Below, piece by piece: positions 38,943 to 46,466 of a stretch of 64,000 bases of DNA. Source of the DNA: Curtobacterium sp. MCBA15_012 (lineage in GTDB: Bacteria; Actinomycetota; Actinomycetes; Actinomycetales; Microbacteriaceae); NCBI RefSeq assembly GCF_001864935.2, contig NZ_CP126267.1, positions 3,348,001 to 3,412,000 of the forward strand, in the 5' to 3' direction. The notes beneath the pieces were generated by a model. The model did no database searches. It was not told the DNA's origin and worked only from the letters and a program-made list of their open reading frames with translations. Within the stretch, counting starts at the first letter, position 1; every line of letters begins with the position of its first letter. A program made the translations under genes and the position numbers.

Positions 38943-39413
38943 CTACCAGCGGTAGTGGGCGAAGGCCTTGTTCGACTCGGCCATCTTGTGCGTGTCCTCG
39001 CGGCGCTTGACCGCGGCACCGAGACCGTTCGACGCGTCGAGGATCTCGTTCATGAGACGCTCGGTCATCGTCTTCTCGCGACGTGCCTTGGCGTACGAGG
39101 TCAGCCAGCGGAGCGCGAGGGTGTTCGCGCGGTGCGGCTTGACCTCGACCGGGACCTGGTAGGTCGAGCCACCGACGCGGCGGCTGCGGACCTCGAGGGT
39201 CGGACGGACGTTGTCGAGCGCCTTCTTGAGCGTCGCGACGGCATCCTGCTGGTTCTTGGCGGTGACACCCTCGAGCGCGTCGTAGACGATGCGCTCGGCG
39301 AGGCCCTTCTTGCCGTCCAGGAGGATCTTGTTCACGAGCTGCGAGACGATCGGCGCGCCGTACACCGGGTCGGCGACGACGGGACGCTTCGGGGCGGGAC
39401 CCTTGCGAGGCAT
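38943..39413 (-). CDS. rpsG: 30S ribosomal protein S7
   Basis: S7, 156 residues, nucleates assembly of the small-subunit head. [43 protein letters not shown], and the end [12 protein letters not shown]. Five bases after rpsL. Confidence 0.98.
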   Translation of the reverse strand: MPRKGPAPKRPVVADPVYGAPIVSQLVNKILLDGKKGLAERIVYDALEGVTAKNQQDAVATLKKALDNVRPTLEVRSRRVGGSTYQVPVEVKPHRANTLALRWLTSYAKARREKTMTERLMNEILDASNGLGAAVKRREDTHKMAESNKAFAHYRW

Positions 39414-39418
39414 CTAGC

Positions 39419-39787
39419 TCAACCCTTCTTCGCGCCGTAGCGGCTGCGAGCCTGCTTACGGTTCTTGACTGCCTGGGTGTCCAGGGCGCCACGGATGATC
39501 TTGTAGCGCACGCCGGGGAGGTCCTTCACACGACCGCCACGGACGAGCACCATCGAGTGCTCCTGCAGGTTGTGGCCCTCACCGGGGATGTAGGCCGTCA
39601 CCTCGGTGCCGTTCGAGAGCTTGACACGAGCGACCTTGCGCAGGGCCGAGTTCGGCTTCTTGGGGGTGGTGGTGTAGACGCGGGTGCAGACACCACGCTG
39701 CTGGGGGTTCGCCTTCAGTGCCGGCGCCTTGGTCTTGACGACCTTCGGCGTGCGACCCTTGCGAACGAGCTGCTGGATGGTAGGCAA
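39419..39787 (-). CDS. rpsL: 30S ribosomal protein S12
   Basis: S12, 122 residues, at the decoding centre and the usual site of streptomycin resistance. The start is a TTG at 39787 with AGGAGAACAG just upstream, giving [12 protein letters not shown]; no ATG or GTG fits. [14 protein letters not shown] (wild-type lysines) and [12 protein letters not shown] are intact. First gene of the str operon; promoter at 39966-39994. Confidence 0.96.
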   Translation of the reverse strand: MPTIQQLVRKGRTPKVVKTKAPALKANPQQRGVCTRVYTTTPKKPNSALRKVARVKLSNGTEVTAYIPGEGHNLQEHSMVLVRGGRVKDLPGVRYKIIRGALDTQAVKNRKQARSRYGAKKG

Positions 39788-39965
39788 CTGTTCTCCTGGT
39801 TCTTCGCTCGTGCTCTGGCCGGCGCGTTCCGCCGGCTTCCTCATCACACGCCGATCGCCGCCTGACGGCGGAGGTGGCGAGGGATGGATGATCCCGTCCG
39901 GCTCGTGGCGTCAGCCACCGCAGGACCGGGATTTCGGGCGCGCCCGAGGGCGCACACCCAGATGA

Positions 39966-39994
39966 GACTACCCGCGTGACAGGGTGAGATCAAG
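39966..39994 (-). promoter_or_regulatory. Sigma-70-type promoter of rpsL-rpsG-fusA-tuf
   Basis: TTGATC (39994-39989), 17 bases, TAGTCT (39971-39966) on the minus strand. Transcription would start near 39959, leaving a leader of ~172 bases. Same box layout as the rplM and infA promoters. Confidence 0.65.
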
Positions 39995-40066
39995 CCGGGC
40001 GTGTCGCGGTGGGGAGGATGCGCGACGGGGTCGGGGCACGCCTCCCGGCCGCATCCGGACCGCCTG

Positions 40067-40135
40067 CCGGACGCGAGCTGGACCCACGACCGGACGCGAG
40101 GCGGACCCACGACCGGACGCGAGGCGGACCGACGA
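40067..40135. repeat. Three tandem 23-bp repeats upstream of the str promoter
   Basis: Units begin at 40067, 40090 and 40113: CCGGACGCGAGCTGGACCCACGA, then two copies with GGCGGAC in the middle. The core CCGGACGCGA also makes up the 18-bp repeats at the 3' end of the VOC gene (56395-56430). Confidence 0.75.
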
Positions 40136-40197
40136 CCCGACCCGCGCCGGACCGACGCCCGCACGCAGCCGGCCCAGTGGACGGACCGCGTCCGGGC

Positions 40198-41331
40198 TCA
40201 GGAACCGGAGTCGCGCGCGCCGTTGCCGACGGCCGACTCGAAGGTCGCACCCTCGTCGGTGAAGCCCGTGATGTAGCCGGTGGCGTTGACGTTCATCGGG
40301 CCGGCCGAGGCCGTTCCCGGGCCGTCCGGGCCCGTGAAGTCGGCGGTGTACTTCGCCCGCCCGTACGTGGTGGTGGTCACGAAGAAGCCGCGCGACAACC
40401 AGTCGCCCACCGACACCGCGGGGCGGGTCTCGAGCGTCCACTTCTTGTTCGTGTACGTGTACGACGGGTTCGACCCGTAGGCGTAGAAGCTGCACCCGGG
40501 CGGCTCGGCCTCGGTCGACGCGATGCAGCCGTCCACCCAGCGGTCGACGGCCTGCTGGGCCGCCTGCTTGCCCGCGTCGGTCAGCGTGACGCGCATGGAC
40601 ACCGGGATCGAGGCCGTGCTCCGGAAGCCCGAGACCACGGCCTCGGTCTTGTCCGCCGTGTACCACTTGCCCCCGTCGACGGCGACGGAGTACTTGCCCG
40701 GCAGCGCCTTGAGGCTGACCGCCCCGTCGGTGGAGGTGGTCACGCTCTTGCCGGCGATCTGCAGCCCCGTGTTCGCGGGACCGCGGACCGAGACGTCGAC
40801 GCGGCCGAGCTGCGGGGCCTCCATCTTCCACACCGGGAAGACGCCGAGGTCGGTTCCCGTGCGGTCGAGCGTGAAGACGGTCGAGACGTCGCGACCGCCC
40901 TGTCGCAGGTACGCCCGCACCTGTGCGGTGTCGCCGGACGTGTCGGTCGCCGCGATCCGGTACCCCGTGATCTTCGAGGAGGCCTTCGCGTACGCGGCAT
41001 CGGTCAGCAGCACGTCGTCCTTGCCGTGCTCGATGCCCGCCGTGTCGAGCGCGTCGTCGACGCGACCGGCGGTCAGGTCGTCGAGGAACGCGCGCACCGG
41101 ACGGTCGGGGGAGTGCGAGGCCGACTGGACCGAGTAGGTCACGATGCCGGCGACGGCGAGCAGCACGACGGCGGTGCCACCGGCGATGATGCCGATCAGC
41201 GCCCCGCGCCGCAGCTTCCTGCGAGGCGGTCGCGGCGGTGCCACGACCCCCTGCGCCGCGGCTTCCTGCGTGCCCCGGATCGTCTCGACGTGCGGTACGG
41301 CTGCCCAGCCGTCCGTCTGCTGCTCGGTCAT
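40198..41331 (-). CDS. Single-pass membrane protein with large extracellular part, unknown function
   Basis: A 377-residue protein not assigned to a family. Residues 1-40 are cytosolic and end in P-P-R-R-K-L-R-R-G-A; a membrane helix covers ~42-66. The remaining ~310 residues would lie outside. A DUF4878-like stretch (V-R-A-F-L-D-D-L-T-A-G-R-V-D-D-A-L) comes first, then a beta-rich region (D-V-S-V-R-G-P-A-N-T-G-L, G-K-S-V-T-T-S, L-P-G-K-Y-S-V-A-V), and a final domain with two cysteines (D-G-C-I and P-G-C-S-F-Y). A surface or secreted-substrate role is inference. Monocistronic, facing the str promoter region. Confidence 0.75.
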   Translation of the reverse strand: MTEQQTDGWAAVPHVETIRGTQEAAAQGVVAPPRPPRRKLRRGALIGIIAGGTAVVLLAVAGIVTYSVQSASHSPDRPVRAFLDDLTAGRVDDALDTAGIEHGKDDVLLTDAAYAKASSKITGYRIAATDTSGDTAQVRAYLRQGGRDVSTVFTLDRTGTDLGVFPVWKMEAPQLGRVDVSVRGPANTGLQIAGKSVTTSTDGAVSLKALPGKYSVAVDGGKWYTADKTEAVVSGFRSTASIPVSMRVTLTDAGKQAAQQAVDRWVDGCIASTEAEPPGCSFYAYGSNPSYTYTNKKWTLETRPAVSVGDWLSRGFFVTTTTYGRAKYTADFTGPDGPGTASAGPMNVNATGYITGFTDEGATFESAVGNGARDSGS

Positions 41332-41411
41332 GCGTCCCCCGTCGTGCGTGTTGCCTGCTCCGGGATCCTACCGCCGGGGACCGACGCCGGTCCGGTGTGG
41401 TTCCGCGCGGC

Positions 41412-41540
41412 TGTCAGCGGTGGTCGTGCGTCGCCCGCCGGGCCGCCGCGCGGGTGTCAGCGGTGGTCGCGCGTCGCCTGCCGGGCCGCCGCGCGGCTGT
41501 CAGCGGTGGTCGTGCGTCGCCTGCCGGGCCGCCGCGCGGT
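41412..41540. repeat. Three tandem 43-bp repeats including a gene stop codon
   Basis: TGTCAGCGGTGGTCGTGCGT begins at 41412, 41455 and 41498, and each copy ends GCCGGGCCGCCGCGCGG. Copies differ by a few bases. The third contains the last codons and TGA of the membrane-protein gene at 41500; the other two are duplicated gene ends lying beyond it. Confidence 0.9.
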
Positions 41541-41946
41541 CCTGGTGGCGCGCCGCGGCGATCCCGCCGACGACGCACACCAAGGCGACGACGACCGAAC
41601 CGACGACGAACGGGCTCAGTGCGGAGCCCGCCGGGAACACGAGCAGCTCGGTGGCGTCGCCGCGGACGGACGCGTAGCCGACCGATCCGACCGCGAGCAT
41701 GACGAGGTACGTGCCGGCGGCGGCGACGAGGCCGCTGACGCCCGGGTTGCCCTCGCGGACGCCGGACGCCGTCGCGAGGAACACCACGACCGCGCCGGCG
41801 ACGACCATCCCGGGGCCGAGGTACGGCGTCGCGTCGGGTTGGGCGATCGCCTCGACGTCGGCGAGCAGGGCCTCGAAGCCGGTCACCGCGACGACGAGCG
41901 CCACGAAGAGCACGGACGTCATCGTCGCGACCAACCAGCGGGACAT
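41500..41946 (-). CDS. Small four-helix membrane protein, unknown function
   Basis: A 148-residue integral membrane protein, ATG at 41946. Four hydrophobic segments are visible: S-V-L-F-V-A-L-V-V-A-V-T-G, V-V-A-G-A-V-V-V-F-L-A, G-T-Y-L-V-M-L-A-V-G-S and V-V-V-A-L-V-C-V-V-G-G. It ends A-A-R-Q-A-T-H-D-H-R. It resembles small conserved membrane proteins of Microbacteriaceae (possibly DUF6121), which is a weak assignment. The coding end sits inside a 43-bp tandem repeat. Confidence 0.7.
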   Translation of the reverse strand: MSRWLVATMTSVLFVALVVAVTGFEALLADVEAIAQPDATPYLGPGMVVAGAVVVFLATASGVREGNPGVSGLVAAAGTYLVMLAVGSVGYASVRGDATELLVFPAGSALSPFVVGSVVVALVCVVGGIAAARHQDRAAARQATHDHR

Positions 41947-42020
41947 GCGGCGATCGTACCGCCGGGTGGTGTGCGGGGTCGCGGTGGGCCGCGCACGACG
42001 GACCGGACGTGGTGCTGGCC

Positions 42021-42827
42021 CTACTGCTGGACCTGCTCCTGGTCGGTGCGGCCTGCGTGGGCCACCTGCTCGGTGCGGTCGGCACGCTCGGCGCGGTCGG
42101 CACGCTCGGCACGGTCGGTGCGATCGGCACGCTCGGTGCGCTCGGCCTGTCCGCGGGCGACGGCGACGAGGGCCAGGGCGATGGTCGCCGTGATCACGGG
42201 GACCGACTCGGTGAGCGGCGCAGCCTGCGTGGTCGCCTCGTCCGTCCCGGTGGCGGACCACGCGTGGTCCGCCACCGACGGGAGGCGCGCACCGGCACCG
42301 GCGGGCACCGGCACCGCCGGCAGGTCGCCGGCCGGGAGGGGCGTCGCGACCCCCACGGGCTCGGTCGCGGCCGGCGCGTGGTCGTCGGCCGGGAGGGACG
42401 CCGACGCTCCGGCGGGTGCCGTCGCCTCCGGCTCGGGGGCGTGGTCGCGGACCGCCGGGCCCACCACCGGGAGGACCGCGGTGGTCGCCGGGGGTTCGAC
42501 GTGCGCGGTGCCGGTCCCGGTGGCGGCACGGTCGGTGCTGCCGTCGACGTCACCGAGCGTGGTGCTCGTCGACCGGCCCGCGCGGATCCGAGCGGCCGCC
42601 ATCCGCACGAGGACGACCGCGGCGATGACGGCCCAGATGCCGTTGACGATCGTCGACGGCACGGCGTGGTGTGCTGCGACGTTGACCGCGACCGACACCC
42701 CGCCGACGAGGTTCAGCGCCTGGTAGACGGGGCCGTTGGGGATCTTCCCGAGGGAGAAGAGCAGGTAACCTGCCAGGACGGTCACGGCTCCGAACCAGCC
42801 GAGGAACTCCACGATTCCGTACAACAC
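42021..42827 (-). CDS. CBU_0592-like membrane protein with long repetitive C-terminal tail
   Basis: A 268-residue protein. Residues 1-80 match the CBU_0592-like membrane domain: L-G-W-F-G-A-V, L-A-G-Y-L-L-F-S-L-G-K, Y-Q-A-L-N-L-V-G-G and N-G-I-W-A-V-I, giving about three helices. The rest is a low-complexity tail with D-H-A-P/D-H-A-W segments, one predicted helix at ~212-227, and an Arg/Ala/Asp/Glu hexad region (R-A-D-R-T-D-R-A-E-R) encoded by 9-bp repeats. A perfect 30-bp palindrome lies within the coding sequence at 42248-42277. Function unknown. Confidence 0.7.
   Translation of the reverse strand: MLYGIVEFLGWFGAVTVLAGYLLFSLGKIPNGPVYQALNLVGGVSVAVNVAAHHAVPSTIVNGIWAVIAAVVLVRMAAARIRAGRSTSTTLGDVDGSTDRAATGTGTAHVEPPATTAVLPVVGPAVRDHAPEPEATAPAGASASLPADDHAPAATEPVGVATPLPAGDLPAVPVPAGAGARLPSVADHAWSATGTDEATTQAAPLTESVPVITATIALALVAVARGQAERTERADRTDRAERADRAERADRTEQVAHAGRTDQEQVQQ
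42248..42277. repeat. Perfect 30-bp palindrome inside a coding sequence
   Basis: CGGTGGCGGACCACG followed by its exact complement, directly followed by GACGGGAGGCGCGC, a half-site of the palindromic family seen between genes. It encodes the V-A-D-H-A-W-S-A-T-G part of the CBU_0592-like tail. Confidence 0.85.
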
Positions 42828-43050
42828 GCGCGACTCCGGGCACGACGAGGGACGGCCGTCCGTGGGCGACCGTCCGAGAGGGGATGGGCAGCCGCGAGCG
42901 CGGCGCCGGGAGCATCGTACGCACAGCGACGGGTGTCGCGGAAGTGGTCCGGCGTGGCGCGGTGGCCCCGGTTCGCGGGGTGGGCAGCGGAGGGGTCCGC
43001 GAGCAGTGCGGGGCGGTCGCCAGCCAGCCGTCGGAGCGGTCGTCGGCCGG

Positions 43051-43096
43051 CCGCCGGGGCCGTCGTCAGCCCGCCGCCGGGGCCGTCGTCAGCCCG
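43051..43096. repeat. Two tandem 23-bp repeats including the pilO stop codon
   Basis: CCGCCGGGGCCGTCGTCAGCCCG occurs at 43051-43073 and identically at 43074-43096. The second copy contains the pilO stop (43089-43091). A partial third copy may lie upstream of 43051. The rest of the 261-base gap to the CBU_0592-like gene shows nothing else. Confidence 0.85.
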
Positions 43097-43817
43097 CGGT
43101 CCTGGCGGCCGTCGGGCCGCCCGCGAGCACGTAGACCGACCCGCTGAAGGTCCAGGTCGGCGTCTCCGCCGCCCCGTCGTCGGCGCCGGACTCCGCCGCT
43201 GCGGACGAGATCGACGTCACGAGGAAGAGCCGCGGGTTCGACTGCACGCCGCGGACGAAGGCGAGCGCCTGCGCGAAGTCGCCCTCGACGGTGACGGTCA
43301 CGGGGATCACCGAGAAGTTGGCGCTCGTGATGCTGCCGTCGGTCGTGGTCCGCGGTGCGACCGGCGTCGCGGCGGCGGTCGCCTGGGCGGTCGGTGCCGC
43401 CGTGGCCGCACCCGGGGTCCCCGTGCCCGTCGACCCTCCGTCGGAACCGGTCGCCGGCGTCGCGGCGGGCGCCACGTACGCCTGCGCATCACCGATGGTG
43501 AGCGACGACACCCGGACACCGCTCGTGTCCGCCGTGGCGTCGAGCTGGCTGATGAGTGCGGACGCCTGGGCGTCGGCGGGCACCGACGCCCGCAGCTCTG
43601 CGAGTTCGGCCTGCATCCGGGGCATCTCGGCGGCCCGCTCCCGCAGACGGTCGAGCTCGGTCCGTGTCGAGGCGTTGGTGCCCGCGACGCTCCCGCGTTC
43701 GGCATCGGCAGCCGCGGCCCGGTCGAGCTGCGGCTGCACCCCGAGGAAGAACCCGCCCGCCAGGATCGCGAGGGACGCGACCGCGGCCAGGAGGAGCATC
43801 AGGCGGTTGCGGCTCAC
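43089..43817 (-). CDS. pilO: Type IV pilus inner-membrane assembly protein PilO-like
   Basis: A 242-residue single-pass protein, GTG at 43817 overlapping the pilN stop by four bases. Residues 1-8 are cytosolic, a helix spans ~6-28 (L-M-L-L-L-A-A-V-A-S-L-A-I-L-A-G-G), then a coiled coil (R-T-E-L-D-R-L-R-E-R-A-A-E-M). An Ala/Thr/Gly linker at ~110-150 is followed by a ferredoxin-like half with V-T-V-E-G-D-F-A-Q-A-L-A-F-V-R-G-V and a final W-T-F-S-G-S-V-Y-V-L. PilO pairs with PilN to link PilM and the ATPases to the pilus. Last gene of the locus. Confidence 0.85.
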   Translation of the reverse strand: MSRNRLMLLLAAVASLAILAGGFFLGVQPQLDRAAAADAERGSVAGTNASTRTELDRLRERAAEMPRMQAELAELRASVPADAQASALISQLDATADTSGVRVSSLTIGDAQAYVAPAATPATGSDGGSTGTGTPGAATAAPTAQATAAATPVAPRTTTDGSITSANFSVIPVTVTVEGDFAQALAFVRGVQSNPRLFLVTSISSAAAESGADDGAAETPTWTFSGSVYVLAGGPTAARTAG

Positions 43818-44569
43818 GACTTGTCCTTCGTCTCGTACTTGCCGTCGAACGCACGCTCGTCGAGGTGGATCGTCATGTCGACCGTGTAGACGTTCGTCGA
43901 CGCGTCGAGCGTCACCGAGTCGGCGTTGGCGTCGACGAACGCCGGGATGCCCTTCACCGAGTCGAGCCAGGCGGGCACCGACGGCAGGGTCGTGCTCGAC
44001 GCGGCGATCGTGAGCGTCGCGATCCGCTGGCCCTGGAGGGGCGTGGTCGCCTGCGCGTACGACTCGAGCGGGGTCGCGGAGTCGATCTGCACGCCGGTGA
44101 TGGAGACGCCGGCCGGCAGGGAGTCCTGCACACGCTGCAGGGTGGCCTGCCAGTCGACCTCGGTGGACCCGCCGACCCCCTGTGCGGCTCGGAGCAGGTC
44201 GGTCTGGCCCTCGACGTCGCGCACGTCGCGGTACTGCCGTTGCTGGAGCAGGAGGGAGTCGGTCTCCTGACGCGCCTGCTCGAGCTCCGACTCGGACTGC
44301 ATCGCCGCGGCCGACGCGACGACCGTCGCTCCGGCGGCCACCACCGCCACGACGACGACGCCGAACCACGCCCGACGGACCAGGGCCCGCTGTCGTCGGT
44401 CGACGTGGACCTCGGTGGGCAGCAGGTCGACACGGGGGACGCCACCGACGACGATCGTGCCGGCTGCCTCACGGCCCTGCCGCTTCGTCCGCTGCGCGGT
44501 GTCCGCCACGAGCCGGACCTCGTGGGATCGGGACCCGCGTCTCCGGGGCGGCTCCAGGAGCTTGGTCAT
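43814..44569 (-). CDS. pilN: Type IV pilus assembly protein PilN-like
   Basis: A 251-residue single-pass membrane protein, ATG at 44569 overlapping the pilM stop (ATGA). The segment V-D-L-L-P-T-E-V at ~45-55 resembles the short PilN motif that binds PilM. A membrane helix lies at ~67-88, a coiled coil follows (E-L-E-Q-A-R-Q-E-T-D-S-L-L), then the fimbrial-assembly domain (W-Q-A-T-L-Q-R-V-Q-D-S-L-P-A-G-V). It forms the platform with PilM and PilO. Confidence 0.88.
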   Translation of the reverse strand: MTKLLEPPRRRGSRSHEVRLVADTAQRTKRQGREAAGTIVVGGVPRVDLLPTEVHVDRRQRALVRRAWFGVVVVAVVAAGATVVASAAAMQSESELEQARQETDSLLLQQRQYRDVRDVEGQTDLLRAAQGVGGSTEVDWQATLQRVQDSLPAGVSITGVQIDSATPLESYAQATTPLQGQRIATLTIAASSTTLPSVPAWLDSVKGIPAFVDANADSVTLDASTNVYTVDMTIHLDERAFDGKYETKDKS

Positions 44570-45618
44570 GCGGCGACGCTCCCCCGCGCCAGTCCCCACG
44601 CGACGGCGACGGCGTGCCCGCGCTCGGCGAGGTCCTCGCTGCGGACGGAGCGGTTCGTCGCGGCGTCGGCGAACGCGTCGCCGATCGCCACGGGCAGTCC
44701 GGTCTGCATGCCGAGCGCCCCGGCGAACCCGGGGAGGTGCGCGCCGCCGCCGGCGAGCACGATGCCCGCCATCGTCGTCCCCGGCCGGGTGCTCACGAAG
44801 TAGTTCACGGTGTTCCTCAAGCTGGTCAGCAGTTCGGTGCTGAGGTCGCGGATGGTGGCCTCGGCGCGTCGGTCGTCGGCGGTCAGGGCGCGGCCGCCCA
44901 TGCCGATCCAGCGCTTCACCGGCTCGGCCTGGTCGAGGGGGATGTCGAGGGCAGCACCGAGCGCGCCGGTCAGGTCGTCGCCTCCCGACGGGATCACCCG
45001 GACGAACTGCGGGACCCCGTCCGTCGCGATCACGACCGTCGTGGTGTTCGCCCCGACCTCGGCGAGCGCGTGCGTACCGGGGTACCGGGACGCCGGCAGG
45101 TAGACGCGGGTGAGCGCGAACGGGATGAGGTCGACGCCGACCGGGTTGAGACCGGCGAGCTGGACCGCGCGGACGTTCGCGAGCACGGAGTCCTTGACGG
45201 CCGCGATGAGGAGACCGTGCACGACGGGTCCGTCCACCGTCGTCGACTCGGACACCGGGTAGAAGTCGAGGATCGCGTCACCGACCGGGACCGGGAGCAT
45301 GTCCTGCACCTGGAACGGCAGCGACTCGCGGATCTGCGCGAGCGGGGCCTTCGGGACGGTCAGGTCGCGCGAGAGCACGCGCTGGTTGCCCATGCCGAGG
45401 ACGACGTCCTTCGACCGGAACCGTCCGACCCGCCACAGCTCCCTGAGGCTGGCGGCGACGGTGTTCGGCTCGAGGACCTCACCGCGCTTGGTCGAGCCCG
45501 GGACGAGCGGGACCTCGGCCACGCGCAGGATGACGGGGTCGGGCTTGTCCGGGTTCGCGACCTCGACCGCGCGGATGGTGTCTCCGCCGATGTCGATCCC
45601 GACGAGGGTCTTCGCCAT
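44566..45618 (-). CDS. pilM: Type IV pilus assembly protein PilM
   Basis: A 350-residue actin-like ATPase of the pilus platform. The ATG at 45618 gives M-A-K-T-L-V-G-I-D-I-G-G-D-T-I-R-A-V-E-V, the phosphate-1 motif. V-H-G-L-L-I-A-A-V-K, A-E-V-G-A-N-T-T-T-V-V-I (phosphate 2) and I-V-L-A-G-G-G-A-H-L-P-G (adenosine motif) complete the fold. It recruits PilN at the cytosolic face. 14 bases after the peptidase gene. Confidence 0.93.
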   Translation of the reverse strand: MAKTLVGIDIGGDTIRAVEVANPDKPDPVILRVAEVPLVPGSTKRGEVLEPNTVAASLRELWRVGRFRSKDVVLGMGNQRVLSRDLTVPKAPLAQIRESLPFQVQDMLPVPVGDAILDFYPVSESTTVDGPVVHGLLIAAVKDSVLANVRAVQLAGLNPVGVDLIPFALTRVYLPASRYPGTHALAEVGANTTTVVIATDGVPQFVRVIPSGGDDLTGALGAALDIPLDQAEPVKRWIGMGGRALTADDRRAEATIRDLSTELLTSLRNTVNYFVSTRPGTTMAGIVLAGGGAHLPGFAGALGMQTGLPVAIGDAFADAATNRSVRSEDLAERGHAVAVAWGLARGSVAA

Positions 45619-45632
45619 GTGCTGGGTCCTTC

Positions 45633-46466
45633 CTACGCCAGGCCGGTGATGTGCAGGTACGCGTCGAGCACGGGCTGACCGAGGAACACGCCCAGCCAGG
45701 CTCCGCCGAGCATCCAGGGGCCGAACGGGATGCCGGTGCCGCGACGGGCACGACCGGTCGCCAGCAGGCCGATGGCGAAGGTACCGCCGAGGAGGAAGGC
45801 GCCGGAAGCTCCCACTGCGAGGGGTCCCCATCCGAGGTACGCGAGCACGAGCCCCAGGACACCGGCGAGCTTGACGTCGCCCAGGCCCATCCCACCGGGG
45901 ACCGCGACCGCGAGGGCGAGGTAGCCGCCGCCCATCGCGACGAGCCCGATGCCGCCGCGGACGAGCGCGGCCCAGTCGCCGGTGAGCGCGCTGCGGGCGA
46001 CCAGGAGCACCGCGCAGACCACGTAGGCGGGCAGGACGATCGCGTTCGGCAGCCGGTGCACGTCGAGGTCGATGAGCGCGAGGGCGACCGAGACGGCCAT
46101 CAGGTAGAGGAGCACGACGAGGCCGACGGTCGCGGCGGCAGCGGCCCGCGGGTCCGTCGCGGCCACGAGTGGCGGTGCGGCGCGGAGGACGACGAGCACG
46201 AACAGTGCCGCCGTCGCCGCCTCGACCAGGGGGTAGCGCTTCGGGATCGCGGTGCTGCAGTCACGGCACCGCCCGCGGAGCAGGAGCCACGACACCACGG
46301 GCACGTTGTCCCGTCGTCGGATGCCGTGGCCGCAGCGTGGGCAGGCGCTCGGCGGCGCGACGACCGAGATGCCCGCTGGGACACGGTGCACGACGACGTT
46401 GAGGAACGAGCCGACGGCCAGGCCGACGACGCCGACGAGCAGGGCGACGAACACGGCCGGGGTCAC
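45633..46466 (-). CDS. pilD: Prepilin peptidase / N-methyltransferase
   Basis: A 277-residue A24 peptidase that cleaves prepilin leaders and methylates the new N-terminus. The GTG at 46466 overlaps the preceding stop by four bases. The N-terminal methyltransferase part has G-S-F-L-N-V-V-V-H-R and two CxxC pairs (C42, C45, C67, C70). The catalytic aspartates lie in A-L-I-D-L-D-V-H-R-L-P-N and G-M-G-L-G-D-V-K-L. About eight membrane helices. Its presence within the pilin locus makes the system self-contained. Confidence 0.93.
   Translation of the reverse strand: MTPAVFVALLVGVVGLAVGSFLNVVVHRVPAGISVVAPPSACPRCGHGIRRRDNVPVVSWLLLRGRCRDCSTAIPKRYPLVEAATAALFVLVVLRAAPPLVAATDPRAAAAATVGLVVLLYLMAVSVALALIDLDVHRLPNAIVLPAYVVCAVLLVARSALTGDWAALVRGGIGLVAMGGGYLALAVAVPGGMGLGDVKLAGVLGLVLAYLGWGPLAVGASGAFLLGGTFAIGLLATGRARRGTGIPFGPWMLGGAWLGVFLGQPVLDAYLHITGLA

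Larger units (their letters stand above)
39788..40197 (-). other. str-operon leader, promoter and repeats; no gene
   Basis: A 410-base gap. The first ~170 bases upstream of rpsL form the untranslated leader. The promoter is at 39966-39994. From 40067 to 40135 there are three tandem 23-bp units (CCGGACGCGAGGCGGACCCACGA type), followed by more CCGGACG motifs. No coding sequence was recognised. Confidence 0.6.

Noticed and set aside
41412..41540. CRISPR-like array
   Set aside because: The three 43-bp units are direct tandem copies with no unique spacers and no cas genes.
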